Positions 21,755 through 28,594 of a stretch of DNA of 28,594 bases are shown here, in pieces. The stretch is taken from the IMG/VR virus record IMGVR_UViG_3300042868_006535, positions 1 to 28,594 of that record, one strand, 5' to 3'. A program made the position numbers and the translations under genes. Each line of letters opens with the position of its first letter. The first letter of the stretch is position 1. The notes beneath the pieces are model-generated. The model was not told the origin of the DNA and searched no databases. It saw only the letters and a program-made list of their open reading frames with translations. The stretch comes from a virus.

Positions 21755-23395
21755 ATGCAGCAAGATTTCACACGCGACCGATATGGCCGCCCAATGGTCA
21801 CATCACCGACCGATGGCACACCAACGCCATACACCAGGTTCAGCAGTCACGGCTCATGCCTTGAGGATCGTTTCGGATTAGAACGCTGGAAAATCCGAAC
21901 TGCTGGCAAGGGCTTATCGTCACGGGCCGACCTGTTCGCACAAATGGCAGCAACACCAGCCGACGACACAAAACGACTCGACGCCCTCATGGATCAAGCG
22001 TTAGAGGCAGGCGGTGGCGGTTACGGTGCAGGACTCGGCACCGCACTGCACGAATTCGCAGAGAACGTTGACAACGGATTGATGACCGTCGCCGACATCC
22101 CGTCACCGTGGGATGCCGACATCGCCGCCTATCAACGAACACTCGCAGATGCAGGGCTGACCATTGAACCTGGTCTCGTTGAGGTGACATTGGTGCATGA
22201 CGGGTTGATGTTGGCAGGTACTGCTGACCGTTTCCTGCGTCGTGCCGATGGGCGACTGGTATGCGCCGACCTCAAAACAGGCAAGGCCATCGGACCAAAC
22301 CCACTGGCGTACGCCGTTCAACTCGCCGCCTACGCAACATCACAGGGATACGAAATTGAGACAGGGAAACGGTACGAGATCGGTGATGTTGACCATGAGG
22401 TCGGGTTGTTGATTCATGTGCCCGCAGGCCGTGGTGAATGCCATCTCATCGAAGTGGATTTGACACTCGGTTTGGAGGCCGCACACCTAGCGACTCTGGT
22501 GAAGCAATGGCAGAAACGCAAGGATGTCGTGCGCAAGGTTTCGGTGCCGTCACGCGGCAATGTGGGCACCGATAGCGGTGCAGGAGTCACGGTTGAGCAC
22601 CCCCCTGTTCCCGTGACACCTGCACCCACCCTCGTTGAAACTGCCATCGCCAATGTCAGCGCAGCGTTCCCGTACACCGAACAGGTCGCCAGTGCTGAAC
22701 ATCGGGCATGGCTTGAAAAGCGCGTACGACGCCTGGTTGCGTTCGGTGACGATGTGAAACGTGAACTCGCCGCCAGATGGCCCGCCCATGTCCCCAAATT
22801 GCGTGACCATGCGTTGCACACCACCCGTGAAATTGAACTGATCAGTGACGCGTGCTATCAGGTTGAAGCAGAGCACGGTTTCCAGTTCCCTGATCGGAAC
22901 CCCACCGACCTCATTATCACGCCGCCTAACGCACCGAAAGTGCGACCTGCCCGTGACGCCCCCGATGAAGGCGGGAACGCACCACAGGAACAAATCGATG
23001 CGCTACGAGACATCATCGGTGCGCTACCAGATCGTCAGCGGGCATTCATCGCAGAGTTCACCAAACAAGCGACCGCAGCGAAACGTGGCATCAGCATTCG
23101 ACAGAACCCGACAGTCAGGCGTTGTGCCATCGCGTCAATGATGGTGGCGCTAACACGACTCGACGACACCGAACTGATGCAGGCCGTACTGGTTGCAGGT
23201 AACCCGTTCACAGAAGTTGACAGGACACTCGGCGCACAAATCGGTGCACTATCCACCGACGACGCCCACAGAATCACTACATTAGCGAACGCCGCATACG
23301 ACGGCACCGTCACTTTCAAAGTCTCCGACGATGGCCTCATGGTCATCGACGCAGAAAAACAACCCAACCCAACAACAAAAGGAAAAACAAAATGA
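21755..23395 (+). CDS. PD-(D/E)XK exonuclease (Cas4/RecB-like)
   Basis: 546 residues. Nuclease domain in the first about 260: LGTALHEF (His99), AGTADRFLRR (Asp158), VCADLKTGK (Asp172, Lys174) and the QxxxY motif Gln189-Tyr193. These are the catalytic set of RecB/Cas4-type 5'-3' or end-processing exonucleases. No four-Cys iron-sulfur cluster is evident, unlike true Cas4. Residues about 300-530 are an added helical region (AAFPYTEQVASAEHRAWLEK, ALPDRQRAFIAEFT) of unknown function. The next gene is an OB-like protein, giving a recombination or replication pair. The 3' end contains an AACCC repeat. Confidence 0.88.
   Translation: MQQDFTRDRYGRPMVTSPTDGTPTPYTRFSSHGSCLEDRFGLERWKIRTAGKGLSSRADLFAQMAATPADDTKRLDALMDQALEAGGGGYGAGLGTALHEFAENVDNGLMTVADIPSPWDADIAAYQRTLADAGLTIEPGLVEVTLVHDGLMLAGTADRFLRRADGRLVCADLKTGKAIGPNPLAYAVQLAAYATSQGYEIETGKRYEIGDVDHEVGLLIHVPAGRGECHLIEVDLTLGLEAAHLATLVKQWQKRKDVVRKVSVPSRGNVGTDSGAGVTVEHPPVPVTPAPTLVETAIANVSAAFPYTEQVASAEHRAWLEKRVRRLVAFGDDVKRELAARWPAHVPKLRDHALHTTREIELISDACYQVEAEHGFQFPDRNPTDLIITPPNAPKVRPARDAPDEGGNAPQEQIDALRDIIGALPDRQRAFIAEFTKQATAAKRGISIRQNPTVRRCAIASMMVALTRLDDTELMQAVLVAGNPFTEVDRTLGAQIGALSTDDAHRITTLANAAYDGTVTFKVSDDGLMVIDAEKQPNPTTKGKTK
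23361..23373 (+). repeat. AACCC repeat upstream of the OB-like gene
   Basis: AACCCAACCCAAC inside the 3' end of the exonuclease gene, 18 bases before ATG 23392 and just ahead of its RBS AAAAGGAAA. It forces the exonuclease tail to read QPNPTT. Confidence 0.8.
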
Positions 23396-23733
23396 GCAGC
23401 ATATGGGACGATCCCGCAGTAAAACCGTCAAGCGATTTCGTGAAATTTGAAACCGTAGGCGACTCAGTTTCAGGCACCGTTCTCGATGTATCGATTCACA
23501 CATTCGAGGATGGAAAGCGTGCAGCAAAACTGATCATCAGAACAGCAGAAGGTGACCGCACCCTCACCGCCGGACAGATGCAACTCGGCGCCAAACTCGC
23601 CGAAGCACGACCCGCCGTCGGCGACACACTCAGCATCAATTTCGTTGGTGTTGAAAAGCGTGCAGGTGGCAAAACACTCAAGCAGTTCACCGTCGCAGTC
23701 GTGCGTGGAACAGGCGACGACGACCTCATCTGA
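23392..23733 (+). CDS. ssDNA-binding-like OB-fold protein
   Basis: 113 residues. Opening IWDDPAVKPSSDFVKFETVG and the strands VSGTVLDVSI, KRAAKLIIRTAEGDRTLTAG, VGDTLSINFVGVEKRAGGKTLKQFTVAV form the five-strand pattern of an OB fold, a very common small gene beside exonuclease or primase genes in actinophages, often regarded as a phage ssDNA-binding protein. Acidic C-terminus GDDDLI, as in SSB proteins, where the acidic tip recruits partners. The start overlaps the exonuclease stop (ATGA). Confidence 0.8.
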   Translation: MSSIWDDPAVKPSSDFVKFETVGDSVSGTVLDVSIHTFEDGKRAAKLIIRTAEGDRTLTAGQMQLGAKLAEARPAVGDTLSINFVGVEKRAGGKTLKQFTVAVVRGTGDDDLI

Positions 23734-23749
23734 GATCGTCAAACCTGGC

Positions 23750-23824
23750 GGCCACATCAACTGGTTGAGATATGAGAATCCACCCCTGTTCACATGTTCG
23801 GCGGTTCGACACCGCCTGTGGCTA
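23750..23824 (+). other. tRNA-like element (intact T-arm and acceptor, degenerate rest)
   Basis: A 75-base stretch. GGCCACA (23750-23756) pairs with TGTGGCT (23817-23823) as a 7-bp acceptor stem with one G-U. GGCGG (23800-23804) / CCGCC (23812-23816) with loop TTCGACA is a standard T-arm; A23824 sits as discriminator base. A D-loop-like CAACTGGTTG is present. No standard 4-bp D-stem or 5-bp/7-base anticodon arm forms, so it is unlikely to be a working tRNA. It occupies the 93-base gap between two genes. Confidence 0.35.
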
Positions 23825-23826
23825 CT

Positions 23827-23985
23827 ATGAAAAAATCGGACATTCAATCGTTGCGGGATGTGTTGCGACATGTCTCAACATCACGACAAGACATTCAAAA
23901 TGAAGTGTTACGCCTTGACGACATGTTGAGGCGGTTACTGAACCCAAAAACACAAGGAGGAAACAATGACAAACCTGAACCATGA
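23827..23985 (+). CDS. Small coiled-coil protein
   Basis: 52 residues from ATG 23827 (MKKSDIQSLRDVLRHVSTSR...); an upstream in-frame ATG at 23794 would add 11 residues but would overlap the tRNA-like element. No Shine-Dalgarno before either, possibly a leaderless or coupled start. Single long amphipathic helix (about 3-40, VLRLDDMLRRLL) and a polar tail. Overlaps the next gene by 20 bases. The function is unknown. Confidence 0.55.
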   Translation: MKKSDIQSLRDVLRHVSTSRQDIQNEVLRLDDMLRRLLNPKTQGGNNDKPEP

Positions 23986-24238
23986 GGCGCAGTACTACCA
24001 GGCGGTCGTCACCGATCTGACGTCAGCCAACGAACGCCTCACCGAACAAACCAACCTGCGTGCCGCAGAACTAGAACGCCTGAGAATCGAATGTCAAGAA
24101 TTACGCACCATCATCTCAGTGTGCAACCTGTACCTAGCAGCCGTTGAAGGTCGTGGGATGCTAGACGAAAACGACCTACTGCTCGACCTGACGAAGCGCC
24201 TAAACGCCTATCTGGAAACAAAAAAGGTGAACAAATGA
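23966..24238 (+). CDS. Coiled-coil early protein
   Basis: 90 residues, ATG 23966 with a very good RBS (AGGAGG at 23957-23962). Helical heptad-like sequence through about residue 65 (NERLTEQTNLRAAELERLRIECQELRTII), then EGRGMLDENDLLLDLTKRLNAYL. The stop overlaps the next start (ATGA). Unknown role, possibly DNA- or protein-scaffold binding. Confidence 0.72.
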   Translation: MTNLNHEAQYYQAVVTDLTSANERLTEQTNLRAAELERLRIECQELRTIISVCNLYLAAVEGRGMLDENDLLLDLTKRLNAYLETKKVNK

Positions 24239-24414
24239 CCACCACCGTTCTACTCATCTCAGCCCTCACCAATGTGGCCGTCACCGTGCACCTGCTACAG
24301 ACACGCCGACGGTTGAACAAGGTACAGCGCATGTTCAAACTGTATGTGCGCAACCACCCGTCACCTCGACGCACCGTCATCGCACGCAACCCTGCACCGT
24401 GGGAGGTCCGCTGA
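24235..24414 (+). CDS. Small membrane-anchored basic protein
   Basis: 59 residues. N-terminal hydrophobic segment MTTTVLLISALTNVAVTVHL, then a basic tail (TRRRLNKVQRMFKLYVRN, SPRRTVIAR). Coupled to neighbours by ATGA at the 5' end and TGATG at the 3' end. Single-pass membrane protein with basic cytosolic side; unknown role. Confidence 0.65.
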   Translation: MTTTVLLISALTNVAVTVHLLQTRRRLNKVQRMFKLYVRNHPSPRRTVIARNPAPWEVR

Positions 24415-24509
24415 TGCTCACATTCATCATGTTCTGGTGCGGGATGTCCTCAGGATTTTTCATTGGTTGCCTCGCCATGACAATCTCACAAAACAAACAC
24501 AAACAATGA
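24414..24509 (+). CDS. 31-residue membrane miniprotein
   Basis: MLTFIMFWCGMSSGFFIGCL and a short polar end (AMTISQNKHKQ). One hydrophobic helix of about 20 residues with Cys and Gly small-residue spacing. It shares a base with the preceding stop (TGATG) and overlaps the WhiB start (ATGA), which supports translation in spite of its size. Confidence 0.6.
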   Translation: MLTFIMFWCGMSSGFFIGCLAMTISQNKHKQ

Positions 24510-25012
24510 CCGTGACAACCACAAAAGGTTGGGCAGAACACGCCTCATGTCGTGGCCTTGACGCCGAAATCTTTATGGCGACCCGTGGCGACCTGCTCAA
24601 AATACGTGAAGCCAAAAAAATATGTGAACAATGCCCTGTGATGATGCAGTGCCGTGAATACTCACTGCACCTAGCACAGAACTATGACACCTATGGTGTT
24701 TTCGGTGGCTGGTCACGAAACGAACGAATCAACCATCTGCGCATGGTCGGTTTGCATGTCCGACGATGGGGTGGCACTGAACCATCGACTAACATCGGCA
24801 GTGGCAACCGTGGAGGCGCACACGGCACAGCGACAGCAGTGCGACGCCACCGCAGCCTCGACGAAACGTTGTGTGATGAATGTGAAGCAGGCGACCAGCG
24901 CAGGAAAATGAAAGTGGCACTCGCACGCCGACGACAAGCAGTGAAAAAACGAATGGAGGAAAACGATGGATCAGCAGTTGGCATATCCGAAAACTTTGCT
25001 GGTGATGCTTGA
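24506..25012 (+). CDS. WhiB-family transcription factor
   Basis: 168 residues from ATG 24506. Four conserved Cys of the iron-sulfur cluster: Cys15 (ASCRGLD), Cys40 and Cys43 (CEQC), Cys49, followed by the WhiB turn GVFGGWS at 64-70. The FMATRGDLLKIREAKKICEQCP segment is typical. A C-terminal extension of about 85 residues is basic and carries a second CxxC (CDEC near 137-140) and an RRKMKVALARRRQ helix. WhiB proteins are confined to actinobacteria and their phages and bind the primary sigma factor; phage versions (such as that of mycobacteriophage TM4) alter host septation and block superinfection. This indicates the host phylum. Confidence 0.93.
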   Translation: MTVTTTKGWAEHASCRGLDAEIFMATRGDLLKIREAKKICEQCPVMMQCREYSLHLAQNYDTYGVFGGWSRNERINHLRMVGLHVRRWGGTEPSTNIGSGNRGGAHGTATAVRRHRSLDETLCDECEAGDQRRKMKVALARRRQAVKKRMEENDGSAVGISENFAGDA

Positions 25013-25238
25013 ACAAGCACAGGCCGAAAACGCCAGAATCACCGCAGAACTAGAAACCATGACAGCAGACCGTGACAAATGGCAGAACGCCGCAAAAGGC
25101 TGGTACGAAAACAGTGGCCAGTGGTTGAAACGTTGGCGTCACGAACGAGAAAAAAATGCCTGGCAACAACGAAAGATCGACAAGATCATGGGCTGGAATC
25201 TGACAGGCGACGAGACAGACGACGAGGGCGACGAATGA
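24966..25238 (+). CDS. Coiled-coil protein with acidic tail
   Basis: 90 residues, ATG 24966 with GGAGGA at 24955-24960. Coiled coil from about 14 to 70 (VMLEQAQAENARITAELETM, WLKRWRHEREKNAWQQRKI), ending in TGDETDDEGDE. It overlaps the WhiB gene by 47 bases out of frame. Possibly a DNA-mimic-like acidic tail or a partner of WhiB; unknown. Confidence 0.68.
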   Translation: MDQQLAYPKTLLVMLEQAQAENARITAELETMTADRDKWQNAAKGWYENSGQWLKRWRHEREKNAWQQRKIDKIMGWNLTGDETDDEGDE

Positions 25239-25510
25239 CAACGAAACGCAAACGACCTAGTACCCGCAAACCTTGTTTCAGTTGGTCTAACCTCGCCGAC
25301 ACACAATTCGCACCCATACTCGACACAGAGAACTATGCCCTACCAACCATCTCAGATTGGGCGAGATTCTTTGACGTGCACACCACGCAGATATACCGCT
25401 GGCGAGAAAAAGGGATACCCGAAAAACAAGCAGACAGGATCGCCGTCAAATATCTACGCACCCATCCAGCCCTCATCTGGCCTGAATGGTTCGACACGGC
25501 ACCCAAATGA
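25235..25510 (+). CDS. Helix-turn-helix DNA-binding protein
   Basis: 91 residues from ATG 25235 (ATGA overlap). TISDWARFFDVHTTQIYRWR, EKGIPEKQADRIAVKYLRTHPALIWPEWFD (about 37-85) is a helix-turn-helix with recognition helix TTQIYRWREK, followed by the LGLHPxxxWPEW-type tail known from small actinophage HTH proteins. The N-terminus is basic (MTTKRKRPSTRKP). Candidate binder of the palindromic operator at 19982-20000 or of the repeats at 28296-28515. Confidence 0.82.
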   Translation: MTTKRKRPSTRKPCFSWSNLADTQFAPILDTENYALPTISDWARFFDVHTTQIYRWREKGIPEKQADRIAVKYLRTHPALIWPEWFDTAPK

Positions 25511-25839
25511 CGAACCCGCAGAAACGCAAAGGCGACGCCGCCGAACGAGAACTCGCCAAACAACTCGAAGCCCTCCTCGGTTTCAAAGTAAGACGCAAAC
25601 TCGGCGCCGGCAGACAAGACGACACAGGCGACATCGACGGACTGCCCGACTGCACCGCACAAGCAAAAAACTATGCAGACATCCTCAGAGCAATCAACCA
25701 GGGACTCAAAGACACCGCCACCCAACAACAAAACGCAGACACCACCCACGCAGTACTATTCGTCAGGCGACGAGGCGGGCAATGGATCGCCATACAAACA
25801 CTGGAACAGTGGACAATCACCTACCGTGAAACCCTCTAA
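25507..25839 (+). CDS. Holliday junction resolvase-like PD-(D/E)XK nuclease
   Basis: 110 residues from ATG 25507 (ATGA overlap). KRKGDAAERELAKQLEALLG (first catalytic Glu), GRQDDTGDIDGLP (Asp), then CTAQAKNY, the usual (D/E)xK strand with Gln in place of Glu. This is the arrangement of archaeal Hjc/VRR-type phage resolvases. Likely resolves branched DNA before packaging. The Gln may weaken activity or be the normal variant of this subfamily. The next gene, the primase, starts 20 bases on. Confidence 0.78.
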   Translation: MTNPQKRKGDAAERELAKQLEALLGFKVRRKLGAGRQDDTGDIDGLPDCTAQAKNYADILRAINQGLKDTATQQQNADTTHAVLFVRRRGGQWIAIQTLEQWTITYRETL

Positions 25840-25859
25840 ACAAAAGAAACGGCAGCACC

Positions 25860-28571
25860 GTGACCAACCAACCGACAACCCAACCAACGCCCAACATCCT
25901 CATTAGCGCCCTCAACCTCGCCCAACATGACCTCCCCGTCATACCAATCCGACCCAAACAAAAACACCCACCAATGGCCGCCTGGCAACACGCCGCCACC
26001 ACCAACGCCGAAACCATCACCAACTGGTACACAGGTCTCTACCGTGGCCACGGCATCGGTGTCGCCACAGGACACCCACACAAACAACCCGACCGCTACC
26101 TGTTCGTCATAGACATCGATGAACACAACCCCGAAACATCAGGCAGCGACACCCTCCACGAACTATGCCAAACCTACGGGCAACTCCCTACCACCGTTGA
26201 AGCACACACAGGCAGCGGAGGGCGTCACCTCTACTTCACGTCACCAGAACCCGTACGGAACGACGCAGGGAAAAAACTAGGTGCAGGCATCGACATCCGT
26301 GGAGAAGGCGGCCAGGTCCTCGCACCACCAACCCTGCACCCCAACGGCAACCCGTACACGTGGGATACAGAAAACCACCCTGACACCACACCCATCGCCC
26401 ACGCACCCGACTGGCTCATCGCACTCCTCACACCTAGAAACACAACACCCTCACACCTAGAAACAACCACACCCAAACACACGCCGAACATCTGGCACCA
26501 AATAGACGACGGACCAGCCGCCACCTACAACAACCAAACAACATGGCAACAACTACTCGAAACCGATGGATGGACCTTGCACCACACCGACACCAACGGC
26601 GAACAACACTGGACCAGACCAGGCAAAACCACACGAGAAGGCACCAGCGCCACCGTCGGATACAAAAATACTGACGCCCTCAAAGTATTCACATCAACGA
26701 TCACATGGCTACCAGAGGGCGCATACTCCCGTTTCGGGTACTACGCCTGCCGACACCACAACGGCGACCGGTCAGCAGCCGCCAGAGAACTACGCCAAAC
26801 CCAACAACCCGTCACAACCAGCACCATCATCGGCGACACCACCACACCAGATGAACCGTGGCCCACACCCATCCCACTGCACGACACCAACACACCACCA
26901 GAGTTCCCGTTGCACACATTTCCCGAATGGATACGCAACCAGATTGAACAAACCTCCACCGACCTACAAGTAGCACCCGACCTCCCCGCCACCCTCGCAC
27001 TCGGCGCCCTATCCGTCGCAGCCCTCGGCAAAACACGAGTCACATACCCACGTCAACGGTGGACACAACCACTGAACCTCTACACCGCCGTCGCACTCCC
27101 ACCATCAGCAGGCAAATCACCAGCCAAAAATGCGATGTTCGCACCCCTAGAAACACTCGAACAACAACGCCTCAAAGACGCCGCCACAACCAAAATGCGT
27201 GCAGAAACAGAACGCTCGATCTTAGAAAAAAGACGCAAACAACTTGAGGACAAGGCCGCCAAAAACGGTGACGACGCCGCCGCCGCAATGTACGACCTGC
27301 ACAACCTCAACGACCAACTGGCACAACTGCAACACCCACCATCAGGTCGCCTCCTAGCAGACGACGCCACCACCGAAGCCCTCGGTGTCGCACTCGCCGA
27401 AGCAGGCGGCCACATCGCCGTCGTCAGCGCCGAAGGCGGACTATTCGACCGCATCGCCGGAATGTACACAGACGGACCAGCAAACCTCGACCTATACCTA
27501 GAAGGCTGGTCGGGTGGCCGATACGTCGTGGACAGAATCAAACGAGAACCAATCAACATCCCCGCAGCCAACCTGGTCGTCGTCACCACAGTCCAACCCA
27601 CAGTGCTCGACGCAATCGGCAACAGTAAAAACCTCACAGGCCGTGGACTCGTCGCCAGGTTCCTACTCTCACAACCCACCAACAACGTCGGCACCCGTGA
27701 CCGCCTACGCCACACCACAGGCGACGAACACACCACCCGCAATTACGAACTACACCTCACAGAAATCGCCCAACACCTACACAACAACCCCACCACCACC
27801 ACCATCACCGACCAGACCAGCGACATGTTCGCCCAATGGGACCAACAACTAGAAAACCGTGGCGCACCAGGCGCAGACCTAGAACACCTCAACGAATGGA
27901 CCGGCAAACTACGCGCCTCAGTCATCCGCATCGCCGCCCTACTCCACCACGCCAACCACAACCACACCACCCTCATCGACACAACCACAATGAACAACGC
28001 CATCCAAATCGGCAACTACTACCTAGAACACGCCAGACACATCGCCGACCGATGGGGAACCGACGACAACATCAAACAAGCCCGCCGCATCCTCGAATGG
28101 TTCACCCGCCTAGACGACACCACATTCACCGTCAGAGACCTCTACAGCGCCAACAGGCGCCTGTTCCCCACCGCCGACGACACACGCCAACCCCTAGAAC
28201 TACTCCACGAACGAGGATGGATCAGACCACTATTCGACGGGCCACTGATCATCGGGCGACGTGGGAAAGAATCACCACGGTTCGCAATCCACCCTAGTTG
28301 CGCGCCATGCGCGCCATGCGCGCACCCAAACCCACAAAACGACACCGACAACACCCAACCAGTTGCGCGCCATGCGCGCCATGCGCGCACCCCCCCTAGG
28401 GGTGAGGAGGGTGCCATGAGTGGCATGCCTAGACAGGAGATTGAAACCCACATACATACATATGATTCTCTCTCTAACCCCCCCACCCCCTGCGCGCATG
28501 ACGCGCATGGCGCGCATGACACCAACAATCCACCCACCCCATCAGACAACGACGACCTCGGACTGTTCTGA
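25860..28571 (+). CDS. Primase-polymerase / DUF3987 helicase-like fusion
   Basis: 903 residues from GTG 25860. N-terminal PrimPol domain: VIDIDEH (Asp85, Asp87), TGSGGRHLYF (His123), GIDIRGEGGQVLAPPTLHPN (about 143-162). A zinc/linker region follows (about 180-330). The DUF3987 domain from about 360 has a Walker A-like PPSAGKS (about 413-420), VVSAEGGLFDRIAG and GLVARFLLSQP. It likely both primes and unwinds at the phage origin; no separate polymerase gene is present. The C-terminus after about 810 is low complexity (CAPCAPCA, RHARHAR), dictated by DNA repeats. Very C/A-rich coding strand. Confidence 0.92.
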   Translation: MTNQPTTQPTPNILISALNLAQHDLPVIPIRPKQKHPPMAAWQHAATTNAETITNWYTGLYRGHGIGVATGHPHKQPDRYLFVIDIDEHNPETSGSDTLHELCQTYGQLPTTVEAHTGSGGRHLYFTSPEPVRNDAGKKLGAGIDIRGEGGQVLAPPTLHPNGNPYTWDTENHPDTTPIAHAPDWLIALLTPRNTTPSHLETTTPKHTPNIWHQIDDGPAATYNNQTTWQQLLETDGWTLHHTDTNGEQHWTRPGKTTREGTSATVGYKNTDALKVFTSTITWLPEGAYSRFGYYACRHHNGDRSAAARELRQTQQPVTTSTIIGDTTTPDEPWPTPIPLHDTNTPPEFPLHTFPEWIRNQIEQTSTDLQVAPDLPATLALGALSVAALGKTRVTYPRQRWTQPLNLYTAVALPPSAGKSPAKNAMFAPLETLEQQRLKDAATTKMRAETERSILEKRRKQLEDKAAKNGDDAAAAMYDLHNLNDQLAQLQHPPSGRLLADDATTEALGVALAEAGGHIAVVSAEGGLFDRIAGMYTDGPANLDLYLEGWSGGRYVVDRIKREPINIPAANLVVVTTVQPTVLDAIGNSKNLTGRGLVARFLLSQPTNNVGTRDRLRHTTGDEHTTRNYELHLTEIAQHLHNNPTTTTITDQTSDMFAQWDQQLENRGAPGADLEHLNEWTGKLRASVIRIAALLHHANHNHTTLIDTTTMNNAIQIGNYYLEHARHIADRWGTDDNIKQARRILEWFTRLDDTTFTVRDLYSANRRLFPTADDTRQPLELLHERGWIRPLFDGPLIIGRRGKESPRFAIHPSCAPCAPCAHPNPQNDTDNTQPVARHARHARTPPRGEEGAMSGMPRQEIETHIHTYDSLSNPPTPCAHDAHGAHDTNNPPTPSDNDDLGLF
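28296..28515 (+). repeat. GCGCGC/CAT repeat cluster, two direct copies and one inverted
   Basis: A 32-base sequence with three GCGCGC blocks joined by CAT is perfectly repeated at 28296-28327 and 28361-28392 (65 bases apart). The reverse complement of 28491-28515 matches 24 of 25 bases of its core (28300-28324). It lies in the low-complexity 3' end of the primase gene, at the point before strand composition flips. Iteron-like and potentially an origin or a regulator-binding cluster; function inferred only. Confidence 0.8.
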
Positions 28572-28594
28572 AACAACCCCCCTAACAAAAAAAA

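Noticed and set aside
21755-23395. True CRISPR-associated Cas4
   Set aside because: The nuclease motifs match, but the iron-sulfur Cys set is missing and there are no cas neighbours; phage recombination or replication exonuclease is the better reading.
23750-23824. Functional tRNA gene
   Set aside because: T-arm and acceptor fit, but no proper D-stem or anticodon arm of 5 bp with a 7-base loop could be drawn; kept only as a tRNA-like element.
26566-26973. Alternative + strand ORF inside the primase gene
   Set aside because: Low-complexity Thr/Pro/His peptide caused by C/A-rich codons in another frame; the primase frame has clear domain motifs.
28296-28515. CRISPR array
   Set aside because: Only two direct copies and one inverted, inside a coding gene, with unequal spacing and internal short periodicity.
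1-28594. Lysogeny module (integrase, excisionase, CI-like repressor)
   Set aside because: No tyrosine or serine recombinase motif found in any frame; the HTH at 25235 and the WhiB alone do not prove lysogeny.

Overview
The window looks like the nearly complete, possibly complete, genome of a small long-tailed phage (Caudoviricetes, siphovirus-type morphogenesis) of an actinobacterial host. Every convincing gene lies on the + strand, packed with 1-8 base overlaps (ATGA, TGATG). The phage call rests on terminase, HK97-type portal, prohead protease and capsid, a frameshifted tail assembly chaperone, a tape measure protein, and endolysin plus holin. The actinobacterial host call rests on a WhiB-family regulator, on actinophage-style small genes (an HTH followed by a calcineurin-like phosphoesterase; a PrimPol-DUF3987 primase-helicase), and on frequent GTG starts. 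No integrase, excisionase, replicative DNA polymerase, complete tRNA or CRISPR array was found, so temperate life is not supported.

Layout: (1) 16-303, an HNH endonuclease ending in a terminator; (2) 386-4828, packaging and portal genes and a multidomain prohead protease; (3) 4942-9941, capsid, head-tail joining proteins, two related tail tube proteins, a tail assembly chaperone with a -1 slippery heptamer, and a gp10-like protein; (4) 9951-16888, tape measure, one minor tail/hub protein, a tail fibre with a self-cleaving S74 chaperone, a collar-type fibre rich in HxH motifs, an unknown protein, and a 2OG-Fe(II) oxygenase with a His-rich tail; (5) 16885-18146, M15 endolysin and two small membrane proteins (holin set); (6) 18174-19843, HTH, phosphoesterase and a small acidic protein, closed by a strong terminator at 19902-19936; (7) 19950-28571, an early/replication operon starting at two tandem promoters with a palindromic operator: small proteins, a secreted lipoprotein with a lysozyme-like domain, a Cas4/RecB-like exonuclease, an OB-like ssDNA-binding protein, coiled-coil and membrane miniproteins, WhiB, HTH, a resolvase-like nuclease and PrimPol-DUF3987.

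If the molecule closes on itself, the early operon runs from about 20 kb through the primase and across the ends into the HNH gene, and stops at the terminator at 275-303. Late genes then begin at 386. The + strand is C-rich and G-poor in the primase and HNH genes and G/T-rich from the small terminase onward, so base skew flips at that same boundary although no gene changes strand. Two direct copies and one inverted copy of a GCGCGC/CAT repeat lie at the end of the primase gene, just before the flip.

The most interesting items are: the skew flip with the end repeats; an AACCC-repeat motif ahead of several early genes; the early promoter/operator with a possible leaderless start; the iron-related pair in the tail region (HxH collar fibre and 2OG oxygenase); the four-part protease with an internal start; and a tRNA-like relic at 23750-23824. 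All functional statements come from reading the sequence and family knowledge; no database search was run.
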